Shown: positions 1-16,326 of the stretch, one piece after another
How the letters are laid out: every line of letters starts with the position of its first letter
Numbering within the stretch: position 1 is the first letter of the stretch
Assembly: GCA_034509735.1 (NCBI GenBank)
Contig: JACGWO010000011.1
Coordinates: 20,506,979-20,570,978, forward strand
Length of the DNA stretch: 64,000 nt
Direction of reading: 5' to 3'
Origin: Sesamum alatum
Taxonomy: Eukaryota > Streptophyta > Magnoliopsida > Lamiales > Pedaliaceae
Translations under genes and position numbers: made by a program
Notes under the pieces: generated by a model
Database searches by the model: none
What the model was told of the DNA's origin: nothing
Seen by the model: only the letters and a program-made list of their open reading frames with translations

Positions 1-80
1 GTTGGTCATCTTTAGAATTTTTTTTCCCCATTGATTTTGTTATCATTATGTACATTATAATTGTCTATGATGTGGTTTAG

Positions 81-6028
<5,948 letters not shown>

Positions 6029-7072
6029 AGTCCTCCTTTTCTTGCTCTGATCAGAAACCTTCCCTGAGTTTCTGTATTTGGGGCCATTCGAAATTGTTGA
6101 GCTGCCCGTTTACGGTATTAGATAGAAATAAGATGAGTTGAATGCTTAACATGACAAATAATTGGTGAAATATTGGCAAGAAGCACTTTAATGCCTGATT
6201 CATTGTATGTTTTGTAATTTAGCATGTTCAATTTTTGGGGCTTCAAAGTTATCTTGGGTTTGTCATTGCCGAAGTTGTCGCAATGGAAAAATTGAATTTC
6301 TGCTGCCCTCTCTTTGGCTTAATTCTTTGCAAGCTTGCCGTCAAATCTGGGTGAAAAGATAAATGTTCACAATGTCTGTAGTTTTAAAATTCCATGTAAG
6401 GTGAAAACTTCATCAAAATGTGTATGCGAAGTACGTAAAATTTGCTCAATATTTGTATAGATATATAATTTTCATAAGATGTAACAAATATAATTTTAAT
6501 TATAAATGTTACATTTATATTTCCTTCCCAATCGAATAAGGTGATTGTTATGAAGTTGATGCAATGTATTTCTAATCAACATTGTAAAATTTGGGAAAGA
6601 AGAAGTACGATACTTGAAAAAAGATGAGGAGAAAGAAATGACATTTTGGTTTTCTCATTTTTTATTTTATATAAGGTTGATTTAGTCTATACATAAAATA
6701 TACATGAAAGATAGTTATTCTACATCCTTGGGACTTAGATAATAGGACAGAGTTATACCACGGCTAAAACTTGATACTTGATACTTCCGTGGAATGCATA
6801 TTATGTACTGGTACATATTTTTGACGAAAAGTGCCATGTTCAAGCGTCAGGTTTTGACTCAAATGATGTAGATTTCAGTTCAGTATGCCTTGGAGCGAGT
6901 TCAAACCCGACTGGACCAAGTTGTATTTCGATAAACTTGGAAGGCGAGATGTGCAATTTGCAAGTTTATAGCCCAGATATACGATGATGTTAGTATTTTA
7001 CTCTATATCATATTCTTATATAATATAATGCTATTTAGATAATTATCTCAATAGTTGTGTGTAGAAAACCTC
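6029..7072. other. 3' flank of MPP alpha and AT-rich spacer
   Basis: 6029 to about 6360 is the 3' UTR/flank shared with the other MPP alpha copy. The rest is AT-rich. A 69-codon open frame at 6778-6987 matches nothing I recognise and has no splice or codon support, so I do not call it a gene. The copia element begins at 7073. Confidence 0.6.
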
Positions 7073-7796
7073 TGTTGGTGTTGGCCCATGACCCTTTCGG
7101 GTAGGTCCAACTCACAGGCCCAAATGCCCCACCATCTTGGACGACTCACTCCACCACCACCAGGCCCAATTCGGTTTTCTTCTTCTGCAGCCCATCTTAT
7201 CCTCTGGCCTCTTTTGTCCGACCCAGCCCATTGTTTCCCCTCCTTAAAGTTTGACCGAAATGTGTTTTCGGTCATTCTCTTCTTCCTCCCTTTTCGTCTA
7301 GGGTTTGCGCCGCCTCTCATCTCTGGTTTCTCTCTCACACTCCAAAGAACACGACTCCTTGTATCCTTCACCCTCTCCGTTTTTCGATGGTCTCGGTACC
7401 ATTCTTCACCGCCTCCTTTCGCCTCTAGTCTCTCGATATTTTGTCGTATAAAAGGTTGTTCATCCTTTGTATACGGTAAGTGAAGAAAAACCGAGAGTAC
7501 ATTCCCTTGTCTTCTCCTCCCTTAAAATCTCTCTCTTTGTGATTTCTGTCTGTGTGACATCCTTTGTGGATCTCGGCCTTTGTGGTGGTTTGAGTAACCG
7601 GTGGTGGGCGCCGGCCTTGTGTGTGGCCGTGAGTCCCCCGGATCTTGGCTCCCTGAGCCTTAGACATTGATAGGGCTTATTTTTCTGTTGTGATTTATTT
7701 TTTATATCTGTAATTTGTAGTTTAGGTTTTTGTTAATCGGGTTGTAATAGTAAAGTTAGGATTTTTTGTAAATCCACTGTGGCCCTCCACCCAACA
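7073..7796 (+). repeat. 5' LTR of copia element
   Basis: 724 bp, beginning TGTTGG and ending CCAACA, a perfect 6-bp terminal inverted pair. Immediately followed by the primer-binding site. The left flank is ...GTAGAAAACCTC. Confidence 0.92.
7447..7454 (+). promoter_or_regulatory. LTR TATA box
   Basis: TATAAAAG in the 5' LTR, repeated at 12900-12907 in the 3' LTR. Its position about 375 bp into the LTR fits a U3 promoter with transcription starting just downstream. Confidence 0.55.
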
Positions 7797-7797
7797 G

Positions 7798-7810
7798 TGG
7801 TATCAGAGCC
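7798..7810 (+). promoter_or_regulatory. Primer-binding site, initiator tRNA-Met type
   Basis: TGGTATCAGAGCC starts two bases after the 5' LTR. TGGTATCAGAGC is the common plant copia primer-binding site, complementary to the 3' end of initiator methionyl tRNA. Confidence 0.88.
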
Positions 7811-8261
7811 AGTTTATCCGGTTCTGGCCTCGGCATCCTCACGGTAACTTCTAACCTTATCTCTTTTCCTTTCGGTTTCTAGGTAATTTTTGCTGCGTTC
7901 AATTTTATTGCTTCCGCAAAATATATCTGTTATTTATTACCTTTGTGATATTTGGTATTCTAAGTTTGTCTCATATCTTTGTGATATTTCGGTATTCTGA
8001 GTTTGTCTCATATCTCTGTGATATTTCGAGCATATCCTATATCTCTGTGATAATCTGCTATCTGTATTGTTTGGTCTTAATTTCCTGTTATTATCTCCGT
8101 GATATTCTGAACCTAGACCGATCCCTCTCCTTACTTCTCACTTGGCCGGGTCCTTGAGACCGTCGGGTATCTGGTTGAGAGTAGGACGAGGAACCCTTTT
8201 TAAATATATTCTCTGTTGCTCTGCATTTGTTGCACTTATCGTTATATTACTGTTTTTCATC

Positions 8262-9308
8262 ATGGCTGGATATAACTTGCTTCCTTTTGATGGAAAAACC
8301 GATTTTACTATTTGGCAACAAAAAATGAAAGGTATTTTAATTCAGCAAAAGGTTTTCAAAGCTATTGATGGAAAATATGCTGAAACTATTAATGAAGAAA
8401 AGAGACTTGAAAATGATGAATTTGCATACTCCTCTATTATTCTTAACCTATCTGATGCTGTGATTCGAAAAGTAGGAAAACAAGAATCAGCTAGAGAGTT
8501 ATGGAATAAGTTAGAGGAACTTTACACAGAAACCTCACTGCCTAGTAAGCTGTTTTTACTAGAAAATTTTTGCAGATACAAACTGGATTTAACTAAAACT
8601 ATTGATGACAACATTGATGAGTTCACCAAGTTAATCCAGGATATAAAACTCATTGGGGATAAAAATATTGATGATTACACCTCTATAGTACTGCTTAATG
8701 CCATACCTGACTCCTATGGTGATGTTAAAGCTGCCATTAAGTATGGTAGGGATAATGTAAATCTAGAAACTGTTGTCAGTGGCCTTAAGAGTAAAGACAT
8801 GGACCTCAAAACAAACAAACCAAACCAGTCACAGGGTGAGGTTAATTTTGTGAGAGGTAGAACCAAGAATAGAAATTCTGATCACAAGTATAAAAAAAAT
8901 AGTAAGGGTAAACACAAGAGTAGGAGTAAGTCAAGGGGTAAGAATGACAAAAACTCTGATGATAAGGTAAAAGAGAGAAAGTGCTATAACTGCGGGATTA
9001 AGGGTCACTACATTGAAGACTGCAGAAAGCCTAGGAAAGATCAGAACTATTCAAATGATAATGCTAATGCTGTTACTGATGATTCCTCTGGGGAAGTCTT
9101 TATGGTTTGTGATGAGAATAATGTTCAGAGTTTAAATATGCATGAATGGCTCATTGATTCTGGTTGTTCTTTCCATATGTCTCCTTTTAAGGATATCTTC
9201 TCAAAACTTGAATCGGGAAACTATGGCTCTGTTTCTATGGCAAATGAAAAACGTTGTGAAATTCTTGGTCTTGGTGATGTAAACTTGTCTTTTGAAAAAT
9301 GGTTTTAA
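8262..9308 (+). pseudogene. Copia gag and protease, frameshifted at its end
   Basis: Starts at ATG 8262 (MAGYNLLPFDG), the usual opening of copia gag; an upstream in-frame ATG at 8142 is in the leader and is not favoured. Residues ~10-230 are the UBN2-like gag domain. A CCHC zinc knuckle (CYNCGIKGHYIEDC) lies at residues 241-254 after a lysine/serine-rich basic stretch. The aspartic protease motif DSG (in EWLIDSGCSFHM) is near residue 299. The frame ends at 9308 because of a frameshift close to 9295-9300; the protein should continue into the next frame, which overlaps from 9292. Gag packages the RNA and the protease matures the polyprotein. Confidence 0.9.
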
Positions 9309-10362
9309 ATTAACTCTTAAAAATGTCAGGTTTGTTCCTGACTTGAGTCATAACCTTATTTCTTGTGCCATTCTTGAAGAAGAAGGTCTAGAGGGTAGAT
9401 GGGGAAAGGGGGTCATGAAAATTATGAAAGGTGCATTAACTGTTTTCAAAGCTGAACGCAAACGTAATTTGTATGTGTGCTCTGTTAAATATGATGCCTT
9501 CTCTGCTAATGTTGTTGAGAATGATAAAACTGTTTTGTGGCATAAACGGTTGGGTCATATAAGTCAAAAGGGCCTTGAAATTCTCAAATCAGAAGGTGCA
9601 TTGCATGATGACATTGATAAATTGAAATTCTGCGAAGAATGCATCTTGGGAAAACAACATAGAGTTCAATTTCCTGTTACCCCATACCCCAACCCCACAT
9701 CTTCATCCAGCATCTTAGATTATGTGCATGCTGATGTGTGGGGGCCTTCTAGTACCCCTACACACGATGGAAACAAATACTTTCTGTCAATCATTGATAA
9801 TTTTTCCAGAAAGGTTTTTGTGTTCCTTATGAAGTGTAAATCTGAAGTGTTTGAGCATTTTCAAAAATGGAAAGTTTTAGCTGAAAATCAAACTGGAAAA
9901 ACTTTGAAAGCATTACGTACTGACAATGGTTTGGAATTTTGCAATCAAAGTTTTTATGAACTATGTGATAAATTTGGTATAAAGAGACATAAAACCAACC
10001 CTTACACTCCTCAGCAAAATGGTGTTGCTGAACGCATGAACCGAACCATTTTGGAAAAGGTAAGATGCATGATCACTGGTTCTGGTGTTCCAAAAACATT
10101 TTGGGGTGAAGCAGTATTAACTGTTGTTCACCTCATTAACAGATCTCCTTCCGTTCCTTTGAATGGTAAAATTCCTGAATCTGTATGGTCTGGCAAAACT
10201 GTTGATTTATCTGCATTACGTGTTTTTGGGTGTGTTGCTTATGTTCATCAAAGTGTTGATAAACTTGAACCTAGATCTCAAAAATGTATTTTTATTGATA
10301 CCCGGATGGGGTTAAAGGATATCGGTTGTGGCTTAGAAGCCAACCGGGTTTCAAGGTCCTGA
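9292..10362 (+). pseudogene. Copia GAG-pre-integrase and integrase
   Basis: Continuation of the polyprotein in a shifted frame. The pre-integrase zinc region shows WHKRLGHIS followed by CEECILGK. The catalytic core carries the DDE triad: D in HADVWG (about 9733), D in RTDNG (about 9922) and E in GVAERMN (about 10030), so the active site is intact in sequence. After CIFI (about 10297) the frame shifts by loss of one base. Read in the neighbouring frame, the following bases restore a typical copia linker (YPDGVKGYRLW-like), so this break is a simple one-base deletion. Confidence 0.9.
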
Positions 10363-10540
10363 TTAGTAAGAACGTTGTCTTTAATGAATCAGATATGCCT
10401 TGCCTCTCTAAAACTCCAGATGAGATAGGAACCCACTAAAATCGAATTTCGTTCAGGTAGGGGAAATTCAGGAGGATAACCAACAGGTAGAGGGTAGCCT
10501 AGAGGGTCACATTGAGAACCATAACTTTGATGATTATCTG

Positions 10541-12173
10541 TTGGCTAGGGACAGAAACAGACGTGTACCTAGGCTCTCCTCTAAGTACAGTGATTTTAAT
10601 ATTGCTCTTAACGCTGAATCTAGTGAGCCTAGCACCCCTGAAGAAGCCTTAAAATCTGAAGATGGTGAAAAACGGTTAAGTGCTATGAAAGACGAAATGA
10701 AATCACTAAACGATAATAAGACTTGGATCTTAGTTCCAAAATCCACCAGTGGATCCATCATAGGGTGCAAATGGATTTTTAAGTTAAAACAGGAAGAAAA
10801 CTCTAAAAGGTATAAAGCTAGACTCGTAACCAAAGGCTTCACTCAAAAGGAAGGTATTGACTACACTGAAGTTTTCTCTCCTGTTGTTAAGTACACTACT
10901 GTTCGCATTTTACTTGCTCTATCTGCACACTTCAATTGGGAGTTAAAACAAATGGATGTAAAAACTGCATTTCTGCATGGAGATTTAGAAGAGCATATTT
11001 ACATGCATCAACCTGTCGGATTTGTTGATAAATCCAAACCTGATTATGTGTGCTTACTGAAAAAATCTCTGTATGGGTTAAAACAGTCTCCACGGCAGTG
11101 GAACAAAAAGTTTGACAACTTCATGCTTTCTTTAAAATACACTTGTAGTAATTACGATCACTGTCTGTACCATAAATACTATGGCAAAATACCTGTTTTT
11201 CTAGTCCTTTATGTGGATGATATGCTCATTGCCAGTCCCAGCATGTTGCATGTAAAAGAACTTCAAAACAGTCTTAGCAAGACTTTCGATATGAAAGATC
11301 TTGGTGATGCTAAGAAGATCTTAGGTATGACTATTGAAAGAGACAGAAAGAATTCCACCATTGTTTTAAATCAAAGTGCTTATATCTTATCCATGCTTGA
11401 AAAGTTTTCTATGAAAGATTCAAAGGCTACCTCTGTGCCCTTATCTTCTCATTTCCAGTTGTCTAAGGATTTGTGTCCTAAAACTAATAAAGATGGGGAG
11501 AAAATGGAAAAGGTTCCTTATTCAAATGCAATATGCTCAGTTATGTTCTTAATGGTGTGTTCCAGGCCTGACATTGCATATGCCATTAGCTGTCTCAGTC
11601 GTTACATGTCAAATGCGGGTCCTTCCCATTGGGAAGCCCTGAAATGGTTATTAAGATATTTAAAAGGAACTTTCAAAAACGGTATTAAATTCACTAAGTG
11701 TTCTAATGGTGTGAAACTGATTGGATATGTTGACTCCAATTATGCTAATGATAAGGATAGCAGAAAATCCACTACTTCTTATGTATTTACTTTGTGTGGG
11801 TCATGCATTAGTTGGAAGTCTCAACTTCAACAAATTGTTGCCTTGTATACTACAGAAGCTGAATATATTGCTGCCACTGAGGCCTTTTAAAAAGCTCTGT
11901 GGTTAGAAGGTCTTGTCAAAGAAATTGGTTTTCTAAATCAAAAAGGTTGTGTTTTCTCTAATAGCCAGTCTGCTATTCAGCTTTGCAAAAATCCCGTTTT
12001 TCATGATAGAACTAAACACATAGATGTTAGGTATCATTTTATCCGTGATATAGTAGGAAAGGAACTTATTCAACTTGAGAAAATTGATTCTGAATCCAAC
12101 CCATCTGATATGGGAACTAAATGCCTGACTGTTGAAAAATTTTCTAATTGCCTTAGCATATTGAATCTGTTAT
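10541..12173 (+). pseudogene. Copia reverse transcriptase and RNase H, with internal stop
   Basis: The open stretch 10541-11890 contains RVT_2: CKWIFKLK, YKARLVTKGF, MDVKTAFLHG, LYGLKQSPRQW and the catalytic YVDD at 11210-11221. The linker upstream (10363-10540) has stops. RNase H begins with GYVDSNYA (usually DSDYA) and is cut by a stop at 11888-11890. In-frame copia RNase H text then resumes to TGA 12171-12173 (TKHIDVRYHFIRD). The usual CDSQSA catalytic segment reads SNSQSA, so the catalytic aspartate there is replaced by asparagine. The element cannot make a working polyprotein by itself. Confidence 0.9.
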
Positions 12174-12298
12174 GAACTGTTTATTTCTCACGTCTCTTCT
12201 TTGTTGCAGGTAGAAAAAAAAAAAGGGCGATGATGATAAGTCAAAGATCCGGGCCTTGGCATCAGTCACCCTTACGGGTCCTGGTCCAAGGTAGAGAA

Positions 12299-13221
12299 TG
12301 TTGGTGTTGGCCCATGACCTTTTCGGGTAGGCCCAACTCACGGGCCCAAATGCCCCACCATCTTGGACGACTCACTCCACCACCACTAGGCCCAATTCGG
12401 TTTTCTTCTTCTGTAGCCCATCTTATCCTCTGGCCTCTTTTGTCCGACCTGGCCCATTGTTTCCCCTCCTTAAAGTTTGACCGAAATGTGTTTTCGGTCA
12501 TTCTTTTCTTCCCCCCTTTTCGTCTAAGGTTTGCGCCGCCTTTTACATTTTCTATGATCATCTCTATTTCAGGTATTTGGGGAATCCTCCTTAATAGACG
12601 AAATATTCCTATTATATCAATGCCAATTGAATCAATGTTATTAGCTGTGAATTCGAACTTTTTGGTATTTTCCGTTTCTTCAGATGATATGATGGGTCAA
12701 TCATTTGCTTCATTGGTTTCAACGGTGGCAGTTGCGGAATCTGCTATTGGGTTAGCCATTTTCGTTATTACTTCTCTGGTTTCTCTCCCACACTCCAAAG
12801 AACATGACTCCTTGTATCCTTCACCCTCTCCGTTTTCCGATGGTCTCGGTACCATTCTTCACCGCCTCCTTTCGCCTCTGGTCTCTCGAGATCTTGTCGT
12901 ATAAAAGGTTGTTCATCCTTTGTATACGGTAAGTGAAGAAAAACCGAGAATACATTCCCTTGTCTTCTCCTCCCCTAAAATCTCTCTCTTTGTGATTTCT
13001 GTCTGTGTGACATCCTTTGTGGATCTCGGCCTTTGTGGTGGTTTGAGTAACCGGTGGTGGGAGCCGGCCTTGTGTGTGGCCATGAGTTCCCCGGATCTTG
13101 GCTCCCTGAGCCTTAGATATTGATAGGGCTTATTTTTCTGTTGTGATTTATTTTTGATATTTGTAATTTGTAGTTTAGGTTTTTGTTAATCGGGTTGTAA
13201 TAGTAAAGTTAGGATTTTTTG
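12299..13221 (+). repeat. 3' LTR of copia element, with insert and lost end
   Basis: Begins TGTTGGTGTTGGCCC like the 5' LTR, and aligns with it to ...GTTAGGATTTTTTG at 13221. The terminal ~29 bp, including the CCAACA end, are replaced by AT-rich DNA. It is longer than the 5' LTR because 12541-12773 replaces a 6-bp segment (TCTCAT at 7315-7320). An A/G tract at about 12213-12225 lies some 70 bp upstream and may be the polypurine tract, though that spacing is unusual. Confidence 0.9.
12541..12773 (+). pseudogene. nad4L: Mitochondrial nad4L fragment (NUMT) inside the 3' LTR
   Basis: 233 bp absent from the 5' LTR and flanked by normal LTR sequence (GCGCCGCC on the left, CTCTGGTTTC on the right). 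One frame is open throughout and encodes plant NADH dehydrogenase subunit 4[52 protein letters not shown]. This is roughly residues 7-80 of a ~100-residue protein, without the start and the C-terminus. Several positions that are leucine in the edited plant protein, as I recall it, are TCA serine codons here (ISISG, SVSSDD, FASLVST). That fits unedited mitochondrial DNA, not edited mRNA, as the source. Not expected to be functional in the nucleus. Confidence 0.9.
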
Positions 13222-13276
13222 ATATATATATTTTTTGATTCGATTAAATTAACTTTGTAATATCATTATTCTTAAG

Positions 13277-16200
13277 TAGTGGTGGGAATATGGATTTCAA
13301 CTCAGGGTTCCAACCCAACCCATCTAGTTTTGGATCGGGTTGGATTTAACAATTTTCATTCGACTTGATTGGGGTTGAATTTGAAGTAAATTAGACTATC
13401 ATATGGGTTCTATATGGGTTTTAATGTGTCATAAATAAGTTTTATGTTTAATTTTTTATTAGTCAATCAAATATTATTTTTGATAATAGCATGCAATTAA
13501 TGAAAGATGTTATTATAATCATGATTTCTAATTTTTTTTAACAAATTATAATCATGATTTCAATGTGAGTTGTGTATTTAATTAAATCCCACTAGCTAGA
13601 TGTCATATGGTTTCTAGTGAGTTCTAAAACGATTTCATCATAATTATTTCTTATTAATCAATCAAATATTATGTTTTTTAATTTTTAAAAAGTGATTAGA
13701 CATATTATTTTTTTAATAGCACCATACAATTAAGGACATACTACTATATTCATGATTACAAAGTACTTTATAAATTTTCTTTTAACGCTATATAAATAAA
13801 ATATCTTTTAGATAAATATATTTTCATTTGAATAAAAAAAAAGCATGAAAACCTCTAATTCCAGTAACTAGTAAATTGCTTCTTAGGAGCGTTCATTTAT
13901 TAAAATCAAATCAACCGGGATCGATCCGATTTCAATAAATAAAAAAAGTTGGTGCAATAATGAGAAAAACAATTATTAAACGCTAACAATTCATAATTAT
14001 ACTTGATATCATAACAACACTCAAACTTGCTAAAAGTTAGTTGACGATATTTAATGGTAGTTCAAAATTCTATCACAAAAAAATTATATCTTATCATATT
14101 GAACTCAATGATGTAACGCAACGTGGATCGTTCTAGGAAAGGGCGCGTGCGAAAGCACGATGTATTAAAACATAAACGTAAAGTAAACATGCATAAAACA
14201 ACGGAATTAAAGAACCAATTAAGGGGTGTACCCTTGAATCTCCCTGGCATTTGATGTATCTCATGAATAATAGAAAAATAAGCATGCTTGATTTCATGGA
14301 GGCCATATAGGGTTGGAACGAAAACGCTACAAAGGTAACTTACCCATTGTAGACTTCTTCGTTCGACTACACACATTGTTCCACGCTTTGCCACCGAGAT
14401 GCCAACTTAGGAATCCTCTAAATCGTCCACGCAATTCACCGAATCTTGATTCCCTCGTGCTATCAAGAGATCAAGAGGAAAAGGAGAAACAATCAACCAA
14501 ACGCTATTAGTTAACGTGATCGATTGTTCAAGCGTTCCCTTGTATCAAAGAAAAGAGAACATACGAGCTCTTTGAAGTGGTGAGAGAGAGATGGATGAGA
14601 GAGATGGATGAGAGAGATGGAGAGAGCGGCAGCCGGTGGGGTGTGTGTGTGTGTGTGTGTGCGAGATGAGAGTTATAGAGATTAATTATAGTGTGTGTAC
14701 TTGAGTATTTATAAGGAAGTGTTTTTCCTAATCCTACTCAAACTCTTCCAAAGAGGCACACTATACACAACTTGGACTTTGACCTTGTCAAGATCTAGTC
14801 AACCTAGGGTTTGATTAAGTCAAACTTAATCCTAACCCTTCATCTCGTCTAACCCTATGATTCGATCTCGTCCGTCCATCCTTTGATGCGCTTTATGGAA
14901 TGGACTTTCAAATCCTATTTATATAGTCCAACAATTCCTTAATGGGTTTGTAGTAAATATCAAATAAATATTTAAACCCTTAATATTTTCATCGTCATTC
15001 TTCTAAAAGACGGAAATAACCATTCTCTTAATTCATAAATCTAATTCATGAATCAAACCTAATTAATCTAATTAATATTTAATAGCTTGACACTCCAAAA
15101 GAGAACCAATTTAACCTAATTAAATTGTTCGATCTCCCGAAATTAATTCCAAATTAATTCCTCCATTTCCGGTGAATTGTGTGTCTCTTTAGGTTCACTT
15201 TCAGCTAAACTTGGGTGAAGTATAATCATTAGATGATAAGAATTCGTCCGTCACCATAGGTGGCCGTCTAGCAACGGTCCATGGCACTAGAGACTAGGTG
15301 AAATCATGGCGTGAACGTTTAGGTCCCGAATGCGTTGTATTGTCCTTCCGTCTACTATCTCACAGCTATTAGTCTAGGGTATGGATCTTGGACGTTGGTA
15401 TCCTTGACTTAAGCCTACACTCGTTCACCCACTGAAACGTCACTGGGATCTTATCCCACTGTTCAGTAATTGTGGCCACAGATTTTATAGGAACGAGTCT
15501 CAAAGTATAAGTGAGACACTACTGTCAATTGTTTGATAGTAAACAGATTCTGTCTGGGACCTACTGTCCACACTATATACATCTTAACTGCACTAGATAG
15601 GGCTTATAGCAACCTAGTCTCTCGACTTGATAGCCTCTTGCCAAACCTAGATACATGCATGGTGTGCATGTGACTACAGTAGTCTCTCAAGTCCGAGGAC
15701 CAATCTCATACTGTCCGAACTGGGAATGCAAGTCATACTGACCAACCTACTCAAGATTTCTCATATGACGATTCCCGCAAGTCACCTCAGTCAGCCGGCA
15801 CCGAGCTATCTAACCCACTAATATTGCATGGACGATCCTCGTCACTAGTCGATGAAACGCGACTGCAATCATTTAGTGCAAGTTTCAAATAGACTCTCGA
15901 TGCCCAATCTCGAGGTCCTTTGACTTGGAGTATTTCACACTGATTCACATAAGCTGATTTCATGACTGCCAACCTATGCGCAGTCCAGCTTCCTGGATTA
16001 ACATTTCCGATCTGTGGGCTTTGGTTATGCATTGAACAGTTATAGGTATTAAACAGTAAGTGAACACAATCAAAGTACAAATGCCGTAATTGAACATCAC
16101 TTTTATTCCAAATGAATTATTTACACCACGAATGTCAGAAATAGGTTACATAAGTCTAACTAGATTGGCTTCAAGGTCACCTATTCTAACAAATGATATC

Positions 16201-16318
16201 CAAACCAACCCATTTTCAACCCAACCCATATTTGACCCATAATTTGGACCCGTTTTGAGCCTGACCCCATTATGAACCCAACCCAAACCCAATCCTACTC
16301 AACCCACCCATTTGCCAC
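13277..16318. mobile_element. Non-autonomous hAT-like element with 8-bp target duplication
   Basis: Flanked by identical 8-bp direct repeats TTCTTAAG (13269-13276 and 16319-16326), which fit the hAT target pattern nTnnnnAn. The ends are imperfect inverted repeats: left TAGTGGTGGGAATATGG, right end in reverse complement GTGGCAAATGGGTGGG. Both subterminal regions are rich in GGGTTGG/CCAACCC motifs (13290-13370 and 16200-16310), as in many plant hAT elements. No transposase frame is present, and most of the length is a nested solo LTR. Confidence 0.7.
14112..16191. mobile_element. Solo LTR nested in the hAT-like element
   Basis: Begins TGTAACGCAACG and ends CTATTCTAACA, bounded by the 5-bp direct repeat AATGA (14107-14111 and 16192-16196). 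That is the TG...CA plus 5-bp duplication pattern of an LTR retrotransposon after recombination between its LTRs. About 2.08 kb, more GC-rich than its surroundings, with no coding capacity. It contains a GAGAGATG microsatellite near 14580-14620 and a (GT)n run at about 14641-14662. Its length suggests a Ty3/gypsy source, which is an inference. Confidence 0.6.
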
Positions 16319-16326
16319 TTCTTAAG

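Larger units (their letters stand above)
7073..13221 (+). mobile_element. Ty1/copia LTR retrotransposon, degenerate
   Basis: Two LTRs (7073-7796 and 12299-13221), a primer-binding site at 7798, then gag, protease, integrase and reverse transcriptase/RNase H in that order; integrase before RT defines Ty1/copia. The polyprotein is broken by a frameshift near 9300, a one-base loss near 10299, stops near 10435-10460, and a stop at 11888-11890. The LTRs are close (roughly nine differences in the first ~240 bp by eye), so insertion was fairly recent. The last ~29 bp of the 3' LTR are missing, which removes the right end and prevents a target-site comparison. Confidence 0.93.

Noticed and set aside
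6778..6987. 69-codon frame between MPP alpha and the copia element
   Set aside because: No recognised homology and no splice-compatible neighbours. Kept only as a note in the spacer.
7055..7483. 142-codon open frame in the 5' LTR (and its minus-strand shadow)
   Set aside because: Entirely LTR sequence with proline/serine low complexity. Repeated in the 3' LTR and without homology to a protein family.
12230..12904. 224-codon open frame across the copia 3' LTR
   Set aside because: It runs from PPT-region text through LTR, the nad4L insert and LTR again. The LTR part is the same non-coding text as in the 5' LTR, so this is a chance frame, not a fusion gene.
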